A stretch of 64,000 bases of DNA from Primulina eburnea. Its lineage: Eukaryota > Streptophyta > Magnoliopsida > Lamiales > Gesneriaceae. Where the stretch lies: NCBI RefSeq assembly GCF_022965805.1, contig NC_133114.1, positions 2,254,761 to 2,318,760 on the forward strand, in the 5' to 3' direction. Below, piece after piece: positions 1 through 12,437 of the stretch; positions within the stretch are counted from its first letter, which is position 1, and each line of letters starts with the position of its first letter. The notes beneath the pieces were generated by a model that was not told the origin of the DNA, did not search any database, and saw only the letters and a program-made list of their open reading frames with translations. The position numbers and the translations under genes are program-made.

Positions 1-647
1 CTATTTTAATTATTAAAGTAATTGCATATTCACATATTTATTTCTAATAAATATATTTAAATTAATTTTAATAAATGTAAATTATAATTACAAATATTTA
101 ATTCGCTATCCAATTATTTTAAGAATATATGTCTAATTAGTATTTGGGGCATTTTGGTCATTGCAATAAAATTTACAAAATTAATCCATCATTTTAAAAT
201 CATACCAAACACCATGTTATTTATCCCTCATACTATTAATCTATATATCTCATTTTTTAATCACTCTAATTATTAATCATTCACTTATCCTATCACACCA
301 ACCAAACACACCCGAAAGGTATAAATTTGAAGCACCATGATTGAAATGATTTCCAATAAACAACATGTAACTTAAACTTTACTATTAAATTTCAAATATT
401 TATCCATCACAATCTTAAATTTCATTTAAGATATGCATCCCATCAGATCCAATTTTTATTAAATATTTTACACCAAAAATCCAATTAATACTGAACCTAA
501 AATAAACAAAAAATGAACAAAAGAGAACTGGCATAACTTACTGCTATCAAGAGATACCAAATTGATATGATAGACTTTTCTTCTTAATTCAATCGATGAT
601 GGGTGATGATTTTATTCTTCAGTTTTATTATTATTATTATTATTATT
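1..647. other. AT-rich spacer ending in an ATT microsatellite
   Basis: No coding region is visible. The sequence is AT-rich. It ends in a run of TTA/ATT trinucleotides (about 626-647), into which the CACTA element inserted; the same microsatellite resumes at 8699 on the other side. I see nothing else supportable here. Confidence 0.6.
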
Positions 648-660
648 CACTACAAAAAAA

Positions 661-1200
661 CGGAAGGGGTAGCGACGGTCAAAGCTAAACCGTCGCTTTT
701 ATAGCGTCGGATTTTTGTAAACCGTCTCTATAATAGCGTCGGTTTAGCAAAAACCGTTGCTTTACTGACAGTAGCGACGGCTTAGCTTAAACCGTTGATA
801 TTATTGCGACGGTTAAAATGAATCCGTCGCTTTGTTGCGACTGATGACGTGCAACTGTCGCTACAATTGCGACCATTCGAACAACTTCGTCGCCATTTTG
901 TGCGACGGGTTTGTAACCGTCGCCATATTAGGCGACGGACGAAAATACCCGTTGCCTTGTGCGACGGTATAATACAATACCGTTGTTATAATTAACGACG
1001 TGTTTTTTTAAACCGTAGCAAAATTTTAAATAGCAACAGTTTTAACAAAACCCGTCGCTAATTTTAGCCACGGTTTTAGTTAAACCGTCGCCGATTTAGA
1101 TCGGCGACGGTTGAAATAAAACTGTCGGTAATTGCGACGGTTTATTACAACCGTCGCTATTAGCGACGGATTTTTAAAAAACTGTCGTTATTAGCATACT
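661..1200. repeat. Left subterminal repeat array of the CACTA element
   Basis: About twenty copies of short units reading GCGACGG or CCGTCGC, arranged as imperfect hairpins (for example around 1083-1160, where an arm, a short spacer and its complement follow one another). In En/Spm elements such motifs bind the TNPA-type protein. The same motif fills 8250-8690 at the other end. Confidence 0.85.
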
Positions 1201-1681
1201 GTCTATAACTTGTCTCGTTTTCAGCCAATTTTCTCCACACCACTTTCTTCACTAACATTTTGGCGATAAAAATCTTCACTCGTGGAACGTTTATTGTTTC
1301 TTTTTAGGTACGTTTTTTTGGCAATTCAATTCTTAGTAAATTCCTGAGTGTTGGTTGAGATCATGAATTTTGTTAGCTTGTAGTGCAGCTCGTGATCGTT
1401 TTTCAGTTAAATTCTTGACGCGTGTACAGCGCTCCGACGTCTTGTACGTTTACACTGTAAGTTTTTTTTAGATTTATACATATTTTAATTTGTTTTTAAT
1501 ACGTTTTATGTAGAATTCAAATAATAAACCTTAAATGTTTTATTTGTTATTAAAATATTATTTAATTTAATTTATATAAAATGTAAACATTAAATTTATT
1601 ACATATATTAATTTTTTAAATTAATGAGTAAATTGTGGCGATCAAGTAAAATACATCTTATGTATTATTTTGTAGGATAAA

Positions 1682-4600
1682 ATGGATAACAATAGAAATT
1701 GGATGTACCGTCGGGTGGAGAATGGACTTCTAACGGCTGATTATTGTGTTGGTGTAGAGTCGTTTGTAACATTTGCACTTAGTCATCCTGAATGTTTATT
1801 AAATGGAAATATCCGTTGTCCTTGCAATCGAAAAAATGTCAAAACAAAACATTTTTAGATGAAGATATCGTCAAGGTACATCTCGATCGTTATGGATTTG
1901 TTCCAGATTACTACAATTGGTATTTTCATGGAGAGGAGTATATTCGCCCGTTCTATCCTAATTTTAATATGGAAGCTCCTTCGTCATCTTCGTTTCGTGT
2001 TGCACCACCAATTGCTGAAAATACATTTCCGGATTTTTTTGATACTGTTGAAGAAAATGTTAACTTTGAACAGAACCCTGAAAATGAGAATGATAATTTT
2101 GGTGAAGAAAATCCTACAATAAATATTGTTCCTGAAGTTCCTGAAAGTCCAAACAGTTATGTTAAATAATTGTATGAATGCATTAAATCAGCAGAGAAAG
2201 AAATTTGGGATGGAAATCCACACGGTCATTCTGTGTTGTCTGTGCTCGCTCGGTTACTGAAGATGAAACATGAGCGCAATATGTCCGAGCGCAATTACAA
2301 TGACATGTGTCAACTCATGTCAGAGTTATGTCCGGCTGATAACTACGTCCCCGAGAGTTTTTACGTGACCAAGAAAATTATCAAAGATTTAGGGCTTCCG
2401 GTTGAAAAAATTGATGCATGCATGAATAATTGTATGATATACTGGGGTGTTGACGATGTTTTAACAGAGTGTAAGATATGTGAACATCCTCGATACAAAC
2501 GTAGTAGAAGTCGATCTCAAAATTCTCAGAAGAAGGGAATTCCATACAAGTTCATGTATTATTTTTCGATCACTCCACGTTTGCAAAGGCTGTATGCTTC
2601 AAAAGCTACAGCGTCACATATGCGTTGGCATAATGATCATCATTTTGACGATGACACTATGACACACCCTTCTGTTTGTCAAGCGTGGCGTCATTTTGAC
2701 GCTTTGCATCCATCTTTCTCATCAGAAATCCGAAATGTGAGATTAGGATTATCAACAGATGGATTTCAACCGTTTGGACAAAGTGGCCAGCAGTACTCGT
2801 CGTGGCCTATCATTGTTACTCCATATAATTTACCACCTTGGATATATGTGTATGAAAGACGAATACATGTTCTTGGCTGTGATTGCTCCTGGACCGAGTA
2901 ACCCAAAAGACAAATTGGACGTATTCTTTCAGCCATTAATTGTCGAGCTTCAATCCTTGTGGTCTAATGGTGTTCCCACTTACGATATTCACTCCCAAAA
3001 AAAATTTAATATGTGTGTGGCTTTGATGTGGACGATAAGTGACTTCTCCGCGTACGCAATGTTGTCTGGTTGGAGAAGACGGAGTATTTTTTGGGAGCTT
3101 TCATATTGGAGTACGAACTTTGTAAGACATAACTTGGATGTCATGCACATTGAGAAAAACGTCTTCGACAATATCTTCAATACGGTTTGTAATATACAAG
3201 GGCGTACGAAGGATAATGCCAAATCAAGAGCTGATCTTGTTCAGATGGGTATTAGAACCGAGTTGCATCCATCTACAACTGACGGTAGATTTCCGAAAGC
3301 AAATTACACACTTAACAAGCATGCCCGACAAGTTCTTTTTAGATAGCTCAAAGAAGTTAGATTTTCTGATGGGTATGTTTCTAAAATGGCGCGTTGCATA
3401 GACATGAACAAGTTGAGGATGTTTGGTATGAAGAGTCATGACTGTCATGTATTCATGCAGCGACTAATTCCTGTAGTATTCAGAGAGTTGTTACCACGAG
3501 ATGTTTGGGAGGCTCTTACCGAGTTGAGTATTTTCTTTGCAGACTTAACAGCGCGGAATGTTAAACAAAGTGATATGATGTGTTTAACTGAACAAATTCC
3601 CATCATAATGTGCAAGTTAGAAAAGATTTTCCCCCCAAGTTTTTTCGACTCGATGGAGCATTTGTGCATACACTTACCATATGAAGCACGCATCATGGGT
3701 CCATATGCAATGCGTACTTGGTTAAGGAGGCTGCTATATTCTGCCAGCATTACTTCAGTGATTCAACGGGCAGCAGAAGACGAAAAACTGGGAAAGCTCA
3801 TGAAAGCACATACGTTGACACTAATGACTCACAAATTCTCTCAATATTCCGCAATCGTGGTAAGAAGATTGGAGCTGCAAAATCGCGATGGCTAACAAAT
3901 GAAGAATATCATGCAGTTTCAACATATGTTTTGCACAATTGCACTGAAATAAAGCCATTTGTCAGGTATTGTGTATATTTAATTCATTAATTTATATAAA
4001 CACTCGTTACGTGGATTTTTAATTATATTCAATGTATTGCATCATGTACGAGAACAACATCCGTATGGCATATCCAGAGATGGATGACTCTTCAGTTGAG
4101 GCGTACATCCAAACCAATTTGTTTCAGTGGTTTCGTTCATATGTATAAATGACAAATTATAACTTTGTTTACATATTTCAATAAACTGTTAAATAATGTG
4201 ATAGAAAATTTTAATTTTTTTAATCGTAGGTTACCTTGCCGGATGCTGAAATTGAAAATCCAAATATTAAACAAGTTGCAGGAGGTCTGTTGATGAAAGT
4301 CAAGACTTACCGAGGTTATTGCATTAATGGATTTAACTTTCATACAGTGCATGACACTTCGTTCAAAGGTACAAACAACTCGGGGCTTCAAGTCAGTGGT
4401 CATATGAGTAGTGGAGATGTCACTGAGTTTTATGGGCAAATTGAAGAAATAATAGAAATTGAATACCCAGGTCTACCAATGAAACAAGTTATACTTTTCA
4501 ATTGTCGTTGGTTTGATACTCATCCTCGCTCGGGCACACGCATACACAAAAAGTATAAAATTGTTGATGTCAATCGAAAAAAGAATATGGGATACTACGA

Positions 4601-4949
4601 ACCATTTGTGTTTCCTACGCAAGCCTCGCAAGTTGTGTATTTGACTTATCCAACAACGAAGAGAGCAGAATCAGATTGGATGCATGTGAGTACTCTACGA
4701 AGGCGAGCTTATGTCACTGATGTTGAGGCGAATACTGAGCAGAATCAAATTGATGTGAACGATGCATTTCAAAACAACGAAAGTGGACTTCATGATATCT
4801 CAACTCAATTTCTTTTGACGTCTCAAAATATAGTCGATGTTAATGTTATGTACGACAATGAAATTGATTTGAACAGCACTGAAAGTGAAACAGAAGAGGT
4901 TCAATATTCGAGCAACGATGTTCGTGACGTTTACGATGAAAGTGAATAA
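1682..4949 (+). pseudogene. TNPD-like CACTA transposase (Transposase_21 family), broken
   Basis: The reading begins at an ATG at 1682 (MDNNRNWMYRRVENG), a transposase-associated N-terminal domain with the CPCN cysteine motif. It is followed by the Transposase_21 core (2170-3990; recognisable blocks CMNNCMIYWG, MCMKDEYMFL, HNLDVMHIEKNVFDNI, IHLPYEA) and a C-terminal DUF4216/4218-like region (4230-4949; FYGQIEEIIE, LFNCRWFD). The frame is broken many times: a shift near 1845-1855, an in-frame TAA at 2167-2169, a shift near 2843, an apparent internal deletion near 3075 where about a hundred residues usual in this family are missing, and further shifts near 3345 and 3715. Introns probably separate 3990-4036 and 4147-4230. 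It cannot encode an active enzyme as it stands. Confidence 0.88.
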
Positions 4950-5439
4950 GGTTGAGTTTACTTATGATTGAATTATAATTTGAAAAAAATATGTATGATT
5001 TTGTGCACTTAATTAATGAATTGTTTGCATACCTATATTTGTACGTATATATATGGCAGAGCAACAGCGTAGATCAACTTCGCATGATGGTCGTACTCCG
5101 ATATGGGTCGCAAATAACATGTACGTATATATGATTTTGTGCACTGAATTATGATATACATGTCGTTGCTAATTTTATAAATTTTGATAAGAGACTCAGT
5201 CGGATCACAATGAACTTATCTATCTTGTTCATTACTGCTCCTCAGCTTTCGTTACAGACTTTCGACGAGGACTATTCATGGAAGCATTTTACTGTATCAA
5301 CAAAACTAAATTGTTGCTAAATACAACTAAATTTAATTTCAACTGTTCTTTTCATAGATAAGTTTAAATTAAATTTTTTTATTAAATTATAAATTTTTTC
5401 TTAAAAACATTATAATTTTTTTATAAAAAAAAACAACAA

Positions 5440-5865
5440 TTTGCGATGATTTTTGTTAAAACCGTCTCTATATTTTGCAACGGCTTCTTCTGCTGTCGCT
5501 ATTAGCGACGATTGTGTCAAAAACCGTGGCTAATAGCGACGGCTATTGACATACAGTCGCTATATTTAAATGAAAAACGGTAGGATTAGCGACGATCCGA
5601 GGTAAACTGTCGCTAATATTGCGACGTGTTTTCTTAAACCGTCGCTTTTCTAATGACGACGTGTCCAACTGTCGCTATTGGTGGTGACGCTTAAAACCGT
5701 CGCAATTGGCGACAACTGTTCAAAAAACGTCGCCGATCTAGATCGGCGACAGGTTGACAAAACCTGTCGCTATTGACAGTTTACATAACTCGTCGCTTTT
5801 AACGACGGTTTAATCAAAATCCGTTGCTAATGGCAACAGGTTTTGATAAACCGTCGCTATGATTT
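5440..5865. repeat. Internal array of CACTA-type subterminal repeats
   Basis: Dense GCGACGG/CCGTCGC units identical in style to the terminal arrays, but located between the two genes of the element. A CACTA element normally has such arrays only next to its ends. Just left of it is an A-rich stretch (5426-5441) that could be a decayed terminus, though no intact CACTA hexamer is present. Confidence 0.8.
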
Positions 5866-6167
5866 CTATATATACTGAGGTCCGAGAATATTTTCTTCAG
5901 CGATTTCCGCCTTCCTTCTGTGGTAGTATCGAAACTCTTATCTTTTTTTCGCGTGCAGTTTCTATTTTTTTATTTGTACTAACATCTCTTCGTAATCATG
6001 TCGTAGATTTGCTCGTTAGTGTGAATTTCCAGTGTTACGTGGATCTGTATATCTTCACGCAAGTGAGATTTTTAAAGCGCTTTCTGTACTGAAAATTTAA
6101 TATGTATTTGTTATTTTTGCGTATTAGTTTAGTTATGAAATTTTGCGTAATATGTTATTTATGAATT

Positions 6168-6470
6168 GTAGCACATGAGATAGAAGTTGGATGTATCGTA
6201 GGTTGAAGAAAGGGGTCTTCAGTGGTTAATTTTGTGTTAGTGTTAAGACATTTGTAATAACAAAATTTTTGTAATTACACTTCTAGGCTTCAAAAGGTAG
6301 CATATGATAAAATTTGATAATATAATTTAATTAAATTAATATTTAAACACTTCTACGCTTCAAAAGGTAACACATGAGATAGAAGTTGGATGTATCGTAG
6401 GTTGGAGAATGGGTTCTTAAGTGGTGAATTTTGTTTTGGTGTTAAGACATTTGTAATAACAAAATTTTTG
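6168..6470 (+). repeat. Two tandem fragments copied from the start of the transposase gene
   Basis: 6174-6262 and 6366-6468 both resemble the 5' coding start at about 1680-1775 (shared: AGAAGTTGGATGTATCGTAGG, corresponding to the residues NWMYRR). They also resemble each other, including a shared leader CTTCAAAAGGTA. Each is only about 90-100 bp and carries stops. They lie where a second element's transposase gene would begin, between the internal repeat array and the TNPA-like gene, so they look like the residue of a large internal deletion followed by tandem duplication. Confidence 0.7.
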
Positions 6471-6489
6471 TGTTTACAGTTTACATATT

Positions 6490-7865
6490 ATGTCTGGAGA
6501 TCACGATGATGCCCCGCCTCCTCCACCGTCTGATAACAGGCTTGAGCTTACCATATTGGATGGGATGTAAGTAAATATTTTTTAAAACATAAATTAATTG
6601 ATTGAAAAATTTTTGTTCTAATTATTGGATATTTTTCGGAAAAAAGATTACAATGACATGTTTTTCTGGTTATAGATTTAAACCAAATAATAACAGTGTA
6701 TCGAGATACATATCTAGACAGTTCTCAATGCAGACATGTGATCCCGGCCTGTCGTGGAGGTATGTGACACCTGAGCAGCGGCAGTGGTACTGGGACCAGT
6801 TCTGTGTAAGTCTTTATTAAAAAAATTAAATTGTACACGAACATGTTTCAATTTTTATTAAACTTATAACTTACTTAAATATAAAATATTGCAGTTGAGG
6901 TATAGATGGGCTGCTGACATTGATGCTCAGGTACGAGACTTGTGGTTCCGTACCACAGCCACCCTATAACGCCGGACCATTCATGGCTGGAGGAGCAGGG
7001 ACAGGCATCCACAGACGGTCACGCCTGAGAGATGGGCTGCTTGGACTGATGCATGACAACAACAGGACTGGCAGGACAGAGCTGCGAAGAATAAGGCCAA
7101 CAGGAACAGCGAGCCTGCAGGTGTAGGTACAGGGACGTCGAAGCACATTGCAGGTGCGAAGACGTACAGCGCTCACGGGCAGGATTTGGTATTTCTTCCA
7201 GTTTAATACTTTTCATTTTTATTTTAACATATATATTTATTTCTCATTAAGTATAAATGTTATTGTTTTACAATTATTGAATTTAGTTTAGCGGGTACGA
7301 CATGGCAGAGATCCAACGTCATGGGAGCTATAAGTGCACACACATCGACATGAAGATGGATCTTTCGTTGACACGCGATCCCGCCTACTCCACGTAAGTT
7401 TATTAAATTCCGTTACTCTCATTAACGTTTACATTAAGAAAATTCGATTTGATTCAATTTTAATCAACATCACAGGAGGAGATGGAGCGCAACATGGCTG
7501 AGTCGGTAACTCTAGCAGCTGATGGATCAGAGCCTGCTGTCCCCAGCCCACAGTCGGTAAACAGCATGTTCAAGATTGTTGTTGGGGGGAAGAAGAAGGG
7601 GAGGATGTACGGGTGTGGGTCCATGTCCAGCACCTTTTATCCCGATGAGATGGCTCCGGGTCGACATGGTGGGTCATCGAGTGTCGGTCAGTCGTCTGAG
7701 TCTCAGCATATGGCAGACATGCGCCAGACTCTAGACTCATCGTTACGCCGTAACGATGATCTTTGCGAGAGGATGCGGGCTACAGAGGCGGAGAACGCCA
7801 TGCTAAGAGATCGCATGACCTCACTAGAGGAGCATGTCCGAGTCCTAGTTGCAGGCATGTCTTAG
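6490..7865 (+). pseudogene. TNPA-like (Ptta/En/Spm, Transposase_24 type) gene of the CACTA element
   Basis: The start ATG at 6490 opens a proline-rich N-terminus (residues MSGDHDDAPPPPPSD). Exon 1 probably ends at 6566 (GTAAGT donor). Exon 2 runs from 6676 to 6805 and encodes a block typical of the Ptta family (VSRYISRQF, WRYVTPEQRQWYWDQF). Later exons are less clear; the last (about 7477-7865) ends in a coiled coil (SSLRRNDDLCERMRATEAEN). In En/Spm the TNPA protein binds subterminal repeats and is needed with TNPD for transposition. The central part (6895-7290) does not read cleanly, so I treat it as broken or at least unresolved. Confidence 0.65.
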
Positions 7866-8249
7866 GGAGCTACTGCGCATATATCAGGCCACACGCTGCT
7901 TGGACCCGGCACTTCGCACAGGGGTCGATCCCGTGGCGCAGCATTTGGTTTTTCATCTCGTCCACACAGATTATAACAGAGTTATATTCCTCCGACGCAG
8001 TGGTACGGGGAGGGCGACGACGACGAGGAGAAAGAGGACGATGACGAGACTCAGTCACCGTAGCTACGTTTTTTTGAGATTTTTTTCTAATGAGATTTGT
8101 ATCAAACACTTGTTTTATTATTTGTCGATTAGTAATATGATTACATTTCGCAAACTTTGTTGTTACATTTTTGTCAATTATATAGCACAATATAGTTCAA
8201 TATCAGTACGTATTTAAGGATGCTTTCAAAAATTTAAAAAAAAAATAAA

Positions 8250-8690
8250 ATTAAAGATAGCAACGGTTAACTAAACACCGTCACTAAATATAGCGACGGT
8301 TTTTCGCAAACCGTTGCTATATTAAGCAACGGTGTTTTGTAAAAAACAGTCGCTATATGAAGCGACGGTTTGGTCAAAAACCGTCGCTTAGTGAAGCGAC
8401 GGTTGGTAAAAACCGTCCCTTAAAAGAGCGACTGTTTTTAAAAAACCGACGCTTAATTGAGCGACGGTTTGAAATTAACCGTCGCTTTAATTAGCGTCGA
8501 TGTTAATATAACAGTCCCTAAAATAGCAACAGTGTTTATCAACAACACCGTCGCAAAATTGTCACGGTTATTGAATAACCGTCGATTTCAGAAAGCGACA
8601 CCAACTTCTGTTACGGACCGACAAACCGACGTTAAAACCGTCGCTTTTATCTTTTAGCGACGGAATTAAACCGTCGCTAAATTTTTTTTT
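8250..8690. repeat. Right subterminal repeat array of the CACTA element
   Basis: Closely packed inverted units (GCGACGG ... CCGTCGC) running up to the poly-T terminal repeat. Same motif as the left and internal arrays. The open frame at 8457-8657 is a by-product of this repeat, not a gene. Confidence 0.85.
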
Positions 8691-8701
8691 TTGTAGTGAT
8701 T

Positions 8702-9425
8702 ATTATTATTATTTTGTTATTTTTGTTAAACAGCGGCGCATAGGGTTTGGTGGTGAGGGTTTTACGTATAATCATTATAGAGAAGGGTTTTTATATATAT
8801 AATTGGTCTATATAATTGGGTAGTAACACCAACTCCAAGCCCAATAAAATTCAATTAACTAAAAAAAATATTAGTGACATTATCTAAAAATTTCTTATTA
8901 TTAATTAAAAGATAATACCAAAATCATGGTAAGGGAAAATCTCTTATTTCTTTTTACTTATTTGTTTTTCAAATATTATCTTGATCAAAGCTTATATTAT
9001 TTTATCTAATTATATCATTTTTTTCCTAATTACTTGGCTACTATTTGGGGTGTAACAGTATATCAGCAAAAAGCCATCAACATGTCAGTATGTTATATTT
9101 TAATTTTGATTAGGTGAATCCTTGACTTTGTAAGACATAAGTTTTTCCACAACCAAAACTATTTTGATGGGATCATGAGTGAAGATTAGAGTTGAAAATG
9201 GATTTTAAATTCTATAAAATATATAAAAATCACAATGAAATGAGAGATGGAATAGTAAAAGAATTAGAAATTCTTTTTTACATATACCTAGCAAACGTTT
9301 CTGTTACTAAATATACAAAACTAGTGAGAATAGAACATTGGAAAATATTTGGTATTAAAGGAGACAATTTTAAAAAAAAAATTAAATACTCAAGTAGAAT
9401 TTTTTTTTGTTGATCATATTTTAAG
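8702..9425. other. AT-rich intergenic stretch
   Basis: Contains the continuation of the ATT microsatellite (8699-8714) and AT-rich DNA. No gene, RNA or repeat structure is supportable between here and the MITE at 9426. Confidence 0.5.
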
Positions 9426-9586
9426 GAGTAGGTCTCATGTGAGACCGTCTCACGGATATTAATCTGTGAGACGGGTCAACCATACCCATATTCACAATAA
9501 AAAATAATATTTTTTCATGGATAACCCAAATAAGATATCTGTCTCACGAATACGACCCGTGAGACCGTCTCACACAAGTTTTTACC
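9426..9586. mobile_element. GTGAGACGGTCTCAC-type MITE, copy 1 (161 bp)
   Basis: Both ends carry inverted copies of a GTGAGACGGTCTCAC core (GAGTAGGTCTC... at the left, ...AAAACTTGTGTGAGACGG on the other strand at the right). It is flanked by the 9-bp direct repeat TATTTTAAG (9417-9425 and 9587-9595). A 9-bp target duplication fits a Mutator-like origin. No coding capacity. Confidence 0.85.
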
Positions 9587-9949
9587 TATTTTAAGTACTC
9601 GTGATGGGTTCAATTATTTGTACTCCATATTTAATTTACGTATTGAAAATTTCTAAATGAGAAAAATTTTCAATTACTTTAATCTCCAAGTTTCCATATT
9701 TATATTTGTCATGACTAAAAGAGTTCAATTACATAGATATTATACGAAAAATAAATATTTGTAACAATATAATTGGTTTAAAAAGATAGTTAAGAATATT
9801 AAAAATAATAATTTCATTGGTTTAAAATTGTTCACCAATTTAAATTAACGTATCATGGCACACATACACATTATATAAATTTTATGTTAAACAATATATG
9901 TATGTGAACTTTTAGATATTATACAAATTGTATACTGTCCATACAAATA

Positions 9950-10092
9950 TAAGAGGTCAACACTGTCCATATTTACAATAATAAGTAATATTTTTTTATA
10001 TAAAAAGTAGTAATTTTTTATGAGTGACTCAAATAAGATATCTGTATTACAAAATTGATTCTTGAGAGTTGAGACCATCTCACAAAATTTTT
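9950..10092. mobile_element. Degenerate copy of the same MITE family
   Basis: The central part (ACAATAATAAGTAATATTTTT, then ACTCAAATAAGATATCTGT and GAGACCATCTCACA) matches the interior and right end of the other copies. The left terminal repeat is lost or too diverged to see. The minus-strand open frame at 9887-10078 falls mostly in this element and is not a gene. Confidence 0.55.
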
Positions 10093-10268
10093 TGTGTATA
10101 TTAAAATATAAAAATCACAAAATATTTTTATAATAATTTTTTTTTATCTTAGATGTCATATAATCATTTAAAAATTCAAAAACACAGAGAAAGAAAATAA
10201 ATTGTTGATAAGAGTGTTTTAGGCAACTATAAAATTAACCTATGATTTCATTCGGTTAATATATGGAT

Positions 10269-10320
10269 TGGGCCCAAGTTAAAGCCCATTAATGTCTATA
10301 AAAAAACAGCATTAGGGTTT
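10269..10320 (+). promoter_or_regulatory. RPL7A promoter: two site II motifs, TATA-like motif and telo-box
   Basis: TGGGCCC at 10269-10275 and AGCCCA (inverse TGGGCT) at 10283-10288 are site II elements. A TATAAAAA motif lies near 10297. TTAGGGTTT at 10312-10320 is a telo-box 35 bp before the start codon. In plants the pairing of site II motifs and telo-boxes is characteristic of ribosomal protein and other growth-linked promoters (established knowledge), which supports the gene call that follows. Confidence 0.75.
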
Positions 10321-10354
10321 ATAGCCAGCCATTCCTCAGGTTGCAATTTGAGAA

Positions 10355-12149
10355 ATGGTGAGTCTCTCAGCCTCATTCACGTCCACACGCGTCAATACTT
10401 TTTGAATAATATGGTTCTTCTTTCAGGCTCCCAAGAAAGGCGCGAAGCTTCCTGCTGCTGCCAAGAAAAAGGCCGAGAAATTGGTCAATCCACTCTTCGA
10501 GAAACGTCCTAAGCAATTCGGAATAGGAGGAGCTTTACCACCGAAGAAGGATCTTCATAGATACGTGAAATGGCCTCTAGTGGTGCGGATTCAACGGAAG
10601 AAGATGATTTTGAAGCAGCGATTGAAGGTTCCGCCGCCGATTCATCAGTTCTCCAAGACCCTAGACAAGAACTTGGGTTTGTTGCCCTTATCTAAATCTT
10701 TTAGTTTTACAGTATATATTTTTTAGTTTTGTTACGGAAAGGGGGCAGCGATGTAAAGTTCGTTCTTTTTTGTGTTGATCTTCAATTGATCCGAATCTAG
10801 TCGGAGCTCGTGAGATTTTTATTAAGGAATTTTTTTGGTTGATGCGACTCTGTTCTATGAATTGATGGTGACCTTGTTGCAGATGTTTTCATCTGTTGTG
10901 TTTAATGATTAAGATGCATATATGATTATACATTTAGTTCCAGTCCAAGTTATAGATTTCATTCGAGCATTGACACACTAATTTGTTCAAGTTTTAATAG
11001 GAGTTGAGTGGTATACTTTGTGCTGTACTGTTGTTAGTGTCGTTTTGAGTGATAAGTTGCAATATTTAGGTACCTTTTTGTTGGACTCGTATCTACTTGT
11101 TTTACATTCTTGATTGATTTGCACTGGAGGGATGTAAGGTATTCATGTCCTTGATCTGCTGAATACTGTATTGACAGCAGGAATCCGTTATGGTAACATA
11201 TTACTGAAGCATTCTAGCTTGCTGATAGGAAATATTTCGAGGGATACTGTCAGTCAAATACTCAAATTATTATTTTTTGGATTTGCAGCTTCAAATCTGT
11301 TCAAGATGATGCTCAAATACAGGCCCGAGGATAAAGCTCAGAAGAAAGAACGCCTTTTGAAAAGAGCTCAGGCTGAAGCTGAAGGAAAAACTCCTGAAGT
11401 TAAGAAACCTATTGTCGTGAAATATGGACTGAACCATGTGACCTATCTGATTGAGCAGGTGGGTTTGTTATTCTGTCTCGATGTGCATACTTCGTCTAGT
11501 AAGTGTTAGCAACGATAGTAAGTATTAGCAACGAGAAACTGATTGTGCCATCAAACTTCTATTGCAGAACAAGGCCCAGTTGGTTGTTATTGCTCATGAT
11601 GTGGATCCTATTGAATTGGTTGTATGGCTCCCTGCTTTATGCAGGAAAATGGAAATCCCATACTGCATTGTAAAGGGGAAGGCTAGGTTGGGAACTGTAA
11701 GTGTTTTTTATCTCATGGTATTTGGTAAACCCTTTGTAAATATTTGTGATACCAATTTAATTTTGTTTGTGCATGGTATTTTGCAGATTGTTCACAAGAA
11801 GACTGCATCTGTCTTGTGTCTGACCTCCGTGAAGAATGAAGACAAAATGGAGTTCAGTAAAATTTTGGAAGCTATCAAGGTAAGAGATTTACCAAAAACA
11901 TGCTGTAAATTTTCTGCAGCTTCGAACAAGCTCTATGTGATAAATTTTTATAGTTAAATTTTTGGGTCTTCCTTGCCCCAATGTTGATATGATGTGCTTT
12001 CTCAACTTTTCTTACAGGCCAACTTCAATGACAAGTACGATGAGACTAGGAAGAAGTGGGGAGGGGGTGTTATGGGCTCAAAATCTCAGGCTAAGACAAA
12101 AGCCAAAGAAAAACTCCTTGCAAAGGAGGCTGCTCAAAGGATGACCTAA
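10355..12149 (+). CDS. RPL7A: 60S ribosomal protein L7a (eL8), six coding exons
   Basis: A structural protein of the large cytosolic ribosomal subunit. Coding exons: 10355-10357 (the ATG alone), 10427-10676, 11289-11458, 11568-11696, 11787-11879 and 12018-12149. All junctions are GT..AG and the frame is continuous, giving 258 residues, the usual plant length. The product begins [16 protein letters not shown] and contains [19 protein letters not shown], the L7Ae/L30e RNA-binding core ([20 protein letters not shown], then [16 protein letters not shown]) and ends [10 protein letters not shown] first coding exon consisting only of the start codon is seen in other ribosomal protein genes. It is intact and probably functional. 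The surrounding kilobases are transposon and spacer, with no partner gene nearby. Confidence 0.97.
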
Positions 12150-12437
12150 GGGGGGTTTATTGTCACATACATATGTGGTTGAACCAAATGAGAACTTTAA
12201 TTGTGTTTTATTTCCCAGGTTTTAATTAGTCAATGTTTTATTTTCGATTATCAGATTTTCTTTGCCTGCTTTTGATTTAACATTTGGTGAGGGATCATCA
12301 AAATATAATTCATGGGGTGACTTCTTAGTCTCTCATAGGTTAATATTCCGTTGCTGCTTCAATTTTGACCCTGATTTTTGCACACATTTACTAGAAAAAT
12401 TAGACCGTAAAAACTTATTTCTTCTCACGGTATCTTG

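Larger units (their letters stand above)
648..8698 (+). mobile_element. CACTA (En/Spm) DNA transposon, about 8.05 kb, composite and degenerate
   Basis: The element starts with CACTACAAAAAAA (648-660) and ends with the exact inverse, TTTTTTTGTAGTG (ending at 8698). It is flanked by the 3-bp duplication ATT (645-647 and 8699-8701), as CACTA transposases make. Both ends carry dense arrays of short inverted units of the GCGACGG/CCGTCGC type, the usual subterminal transposase-binding repeats. The interior holds a TNPD-like transposase (1682-4949) and a TNPA/Ptta-like gene (6490-7865), the standard two-gene arrangement. It is unusual in having a third repeat array in the middle (5440-5865) followed by duplicated fragments of the transposase 5' end, so it may be a fusion of two related elements. 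Frameshifts and stops in the transposase make it non-autonomous now. Confidence 0.95.

Noticed and set aside
661..1200. CRISPR-like array of regularly spaced repeats
   Set aside because: The units are short inverted motifs of variable spacing at transposon ends in a plant genome, i.e. CACTA subterminal repeats.
10677..11288. Intron-encoded C/D-box snoRNA in RPL7A, as known in animals
   Set aside because: No properly spaced TGATGA and CTGA boxes with a terminal stem were found by eye in this or the other introns.
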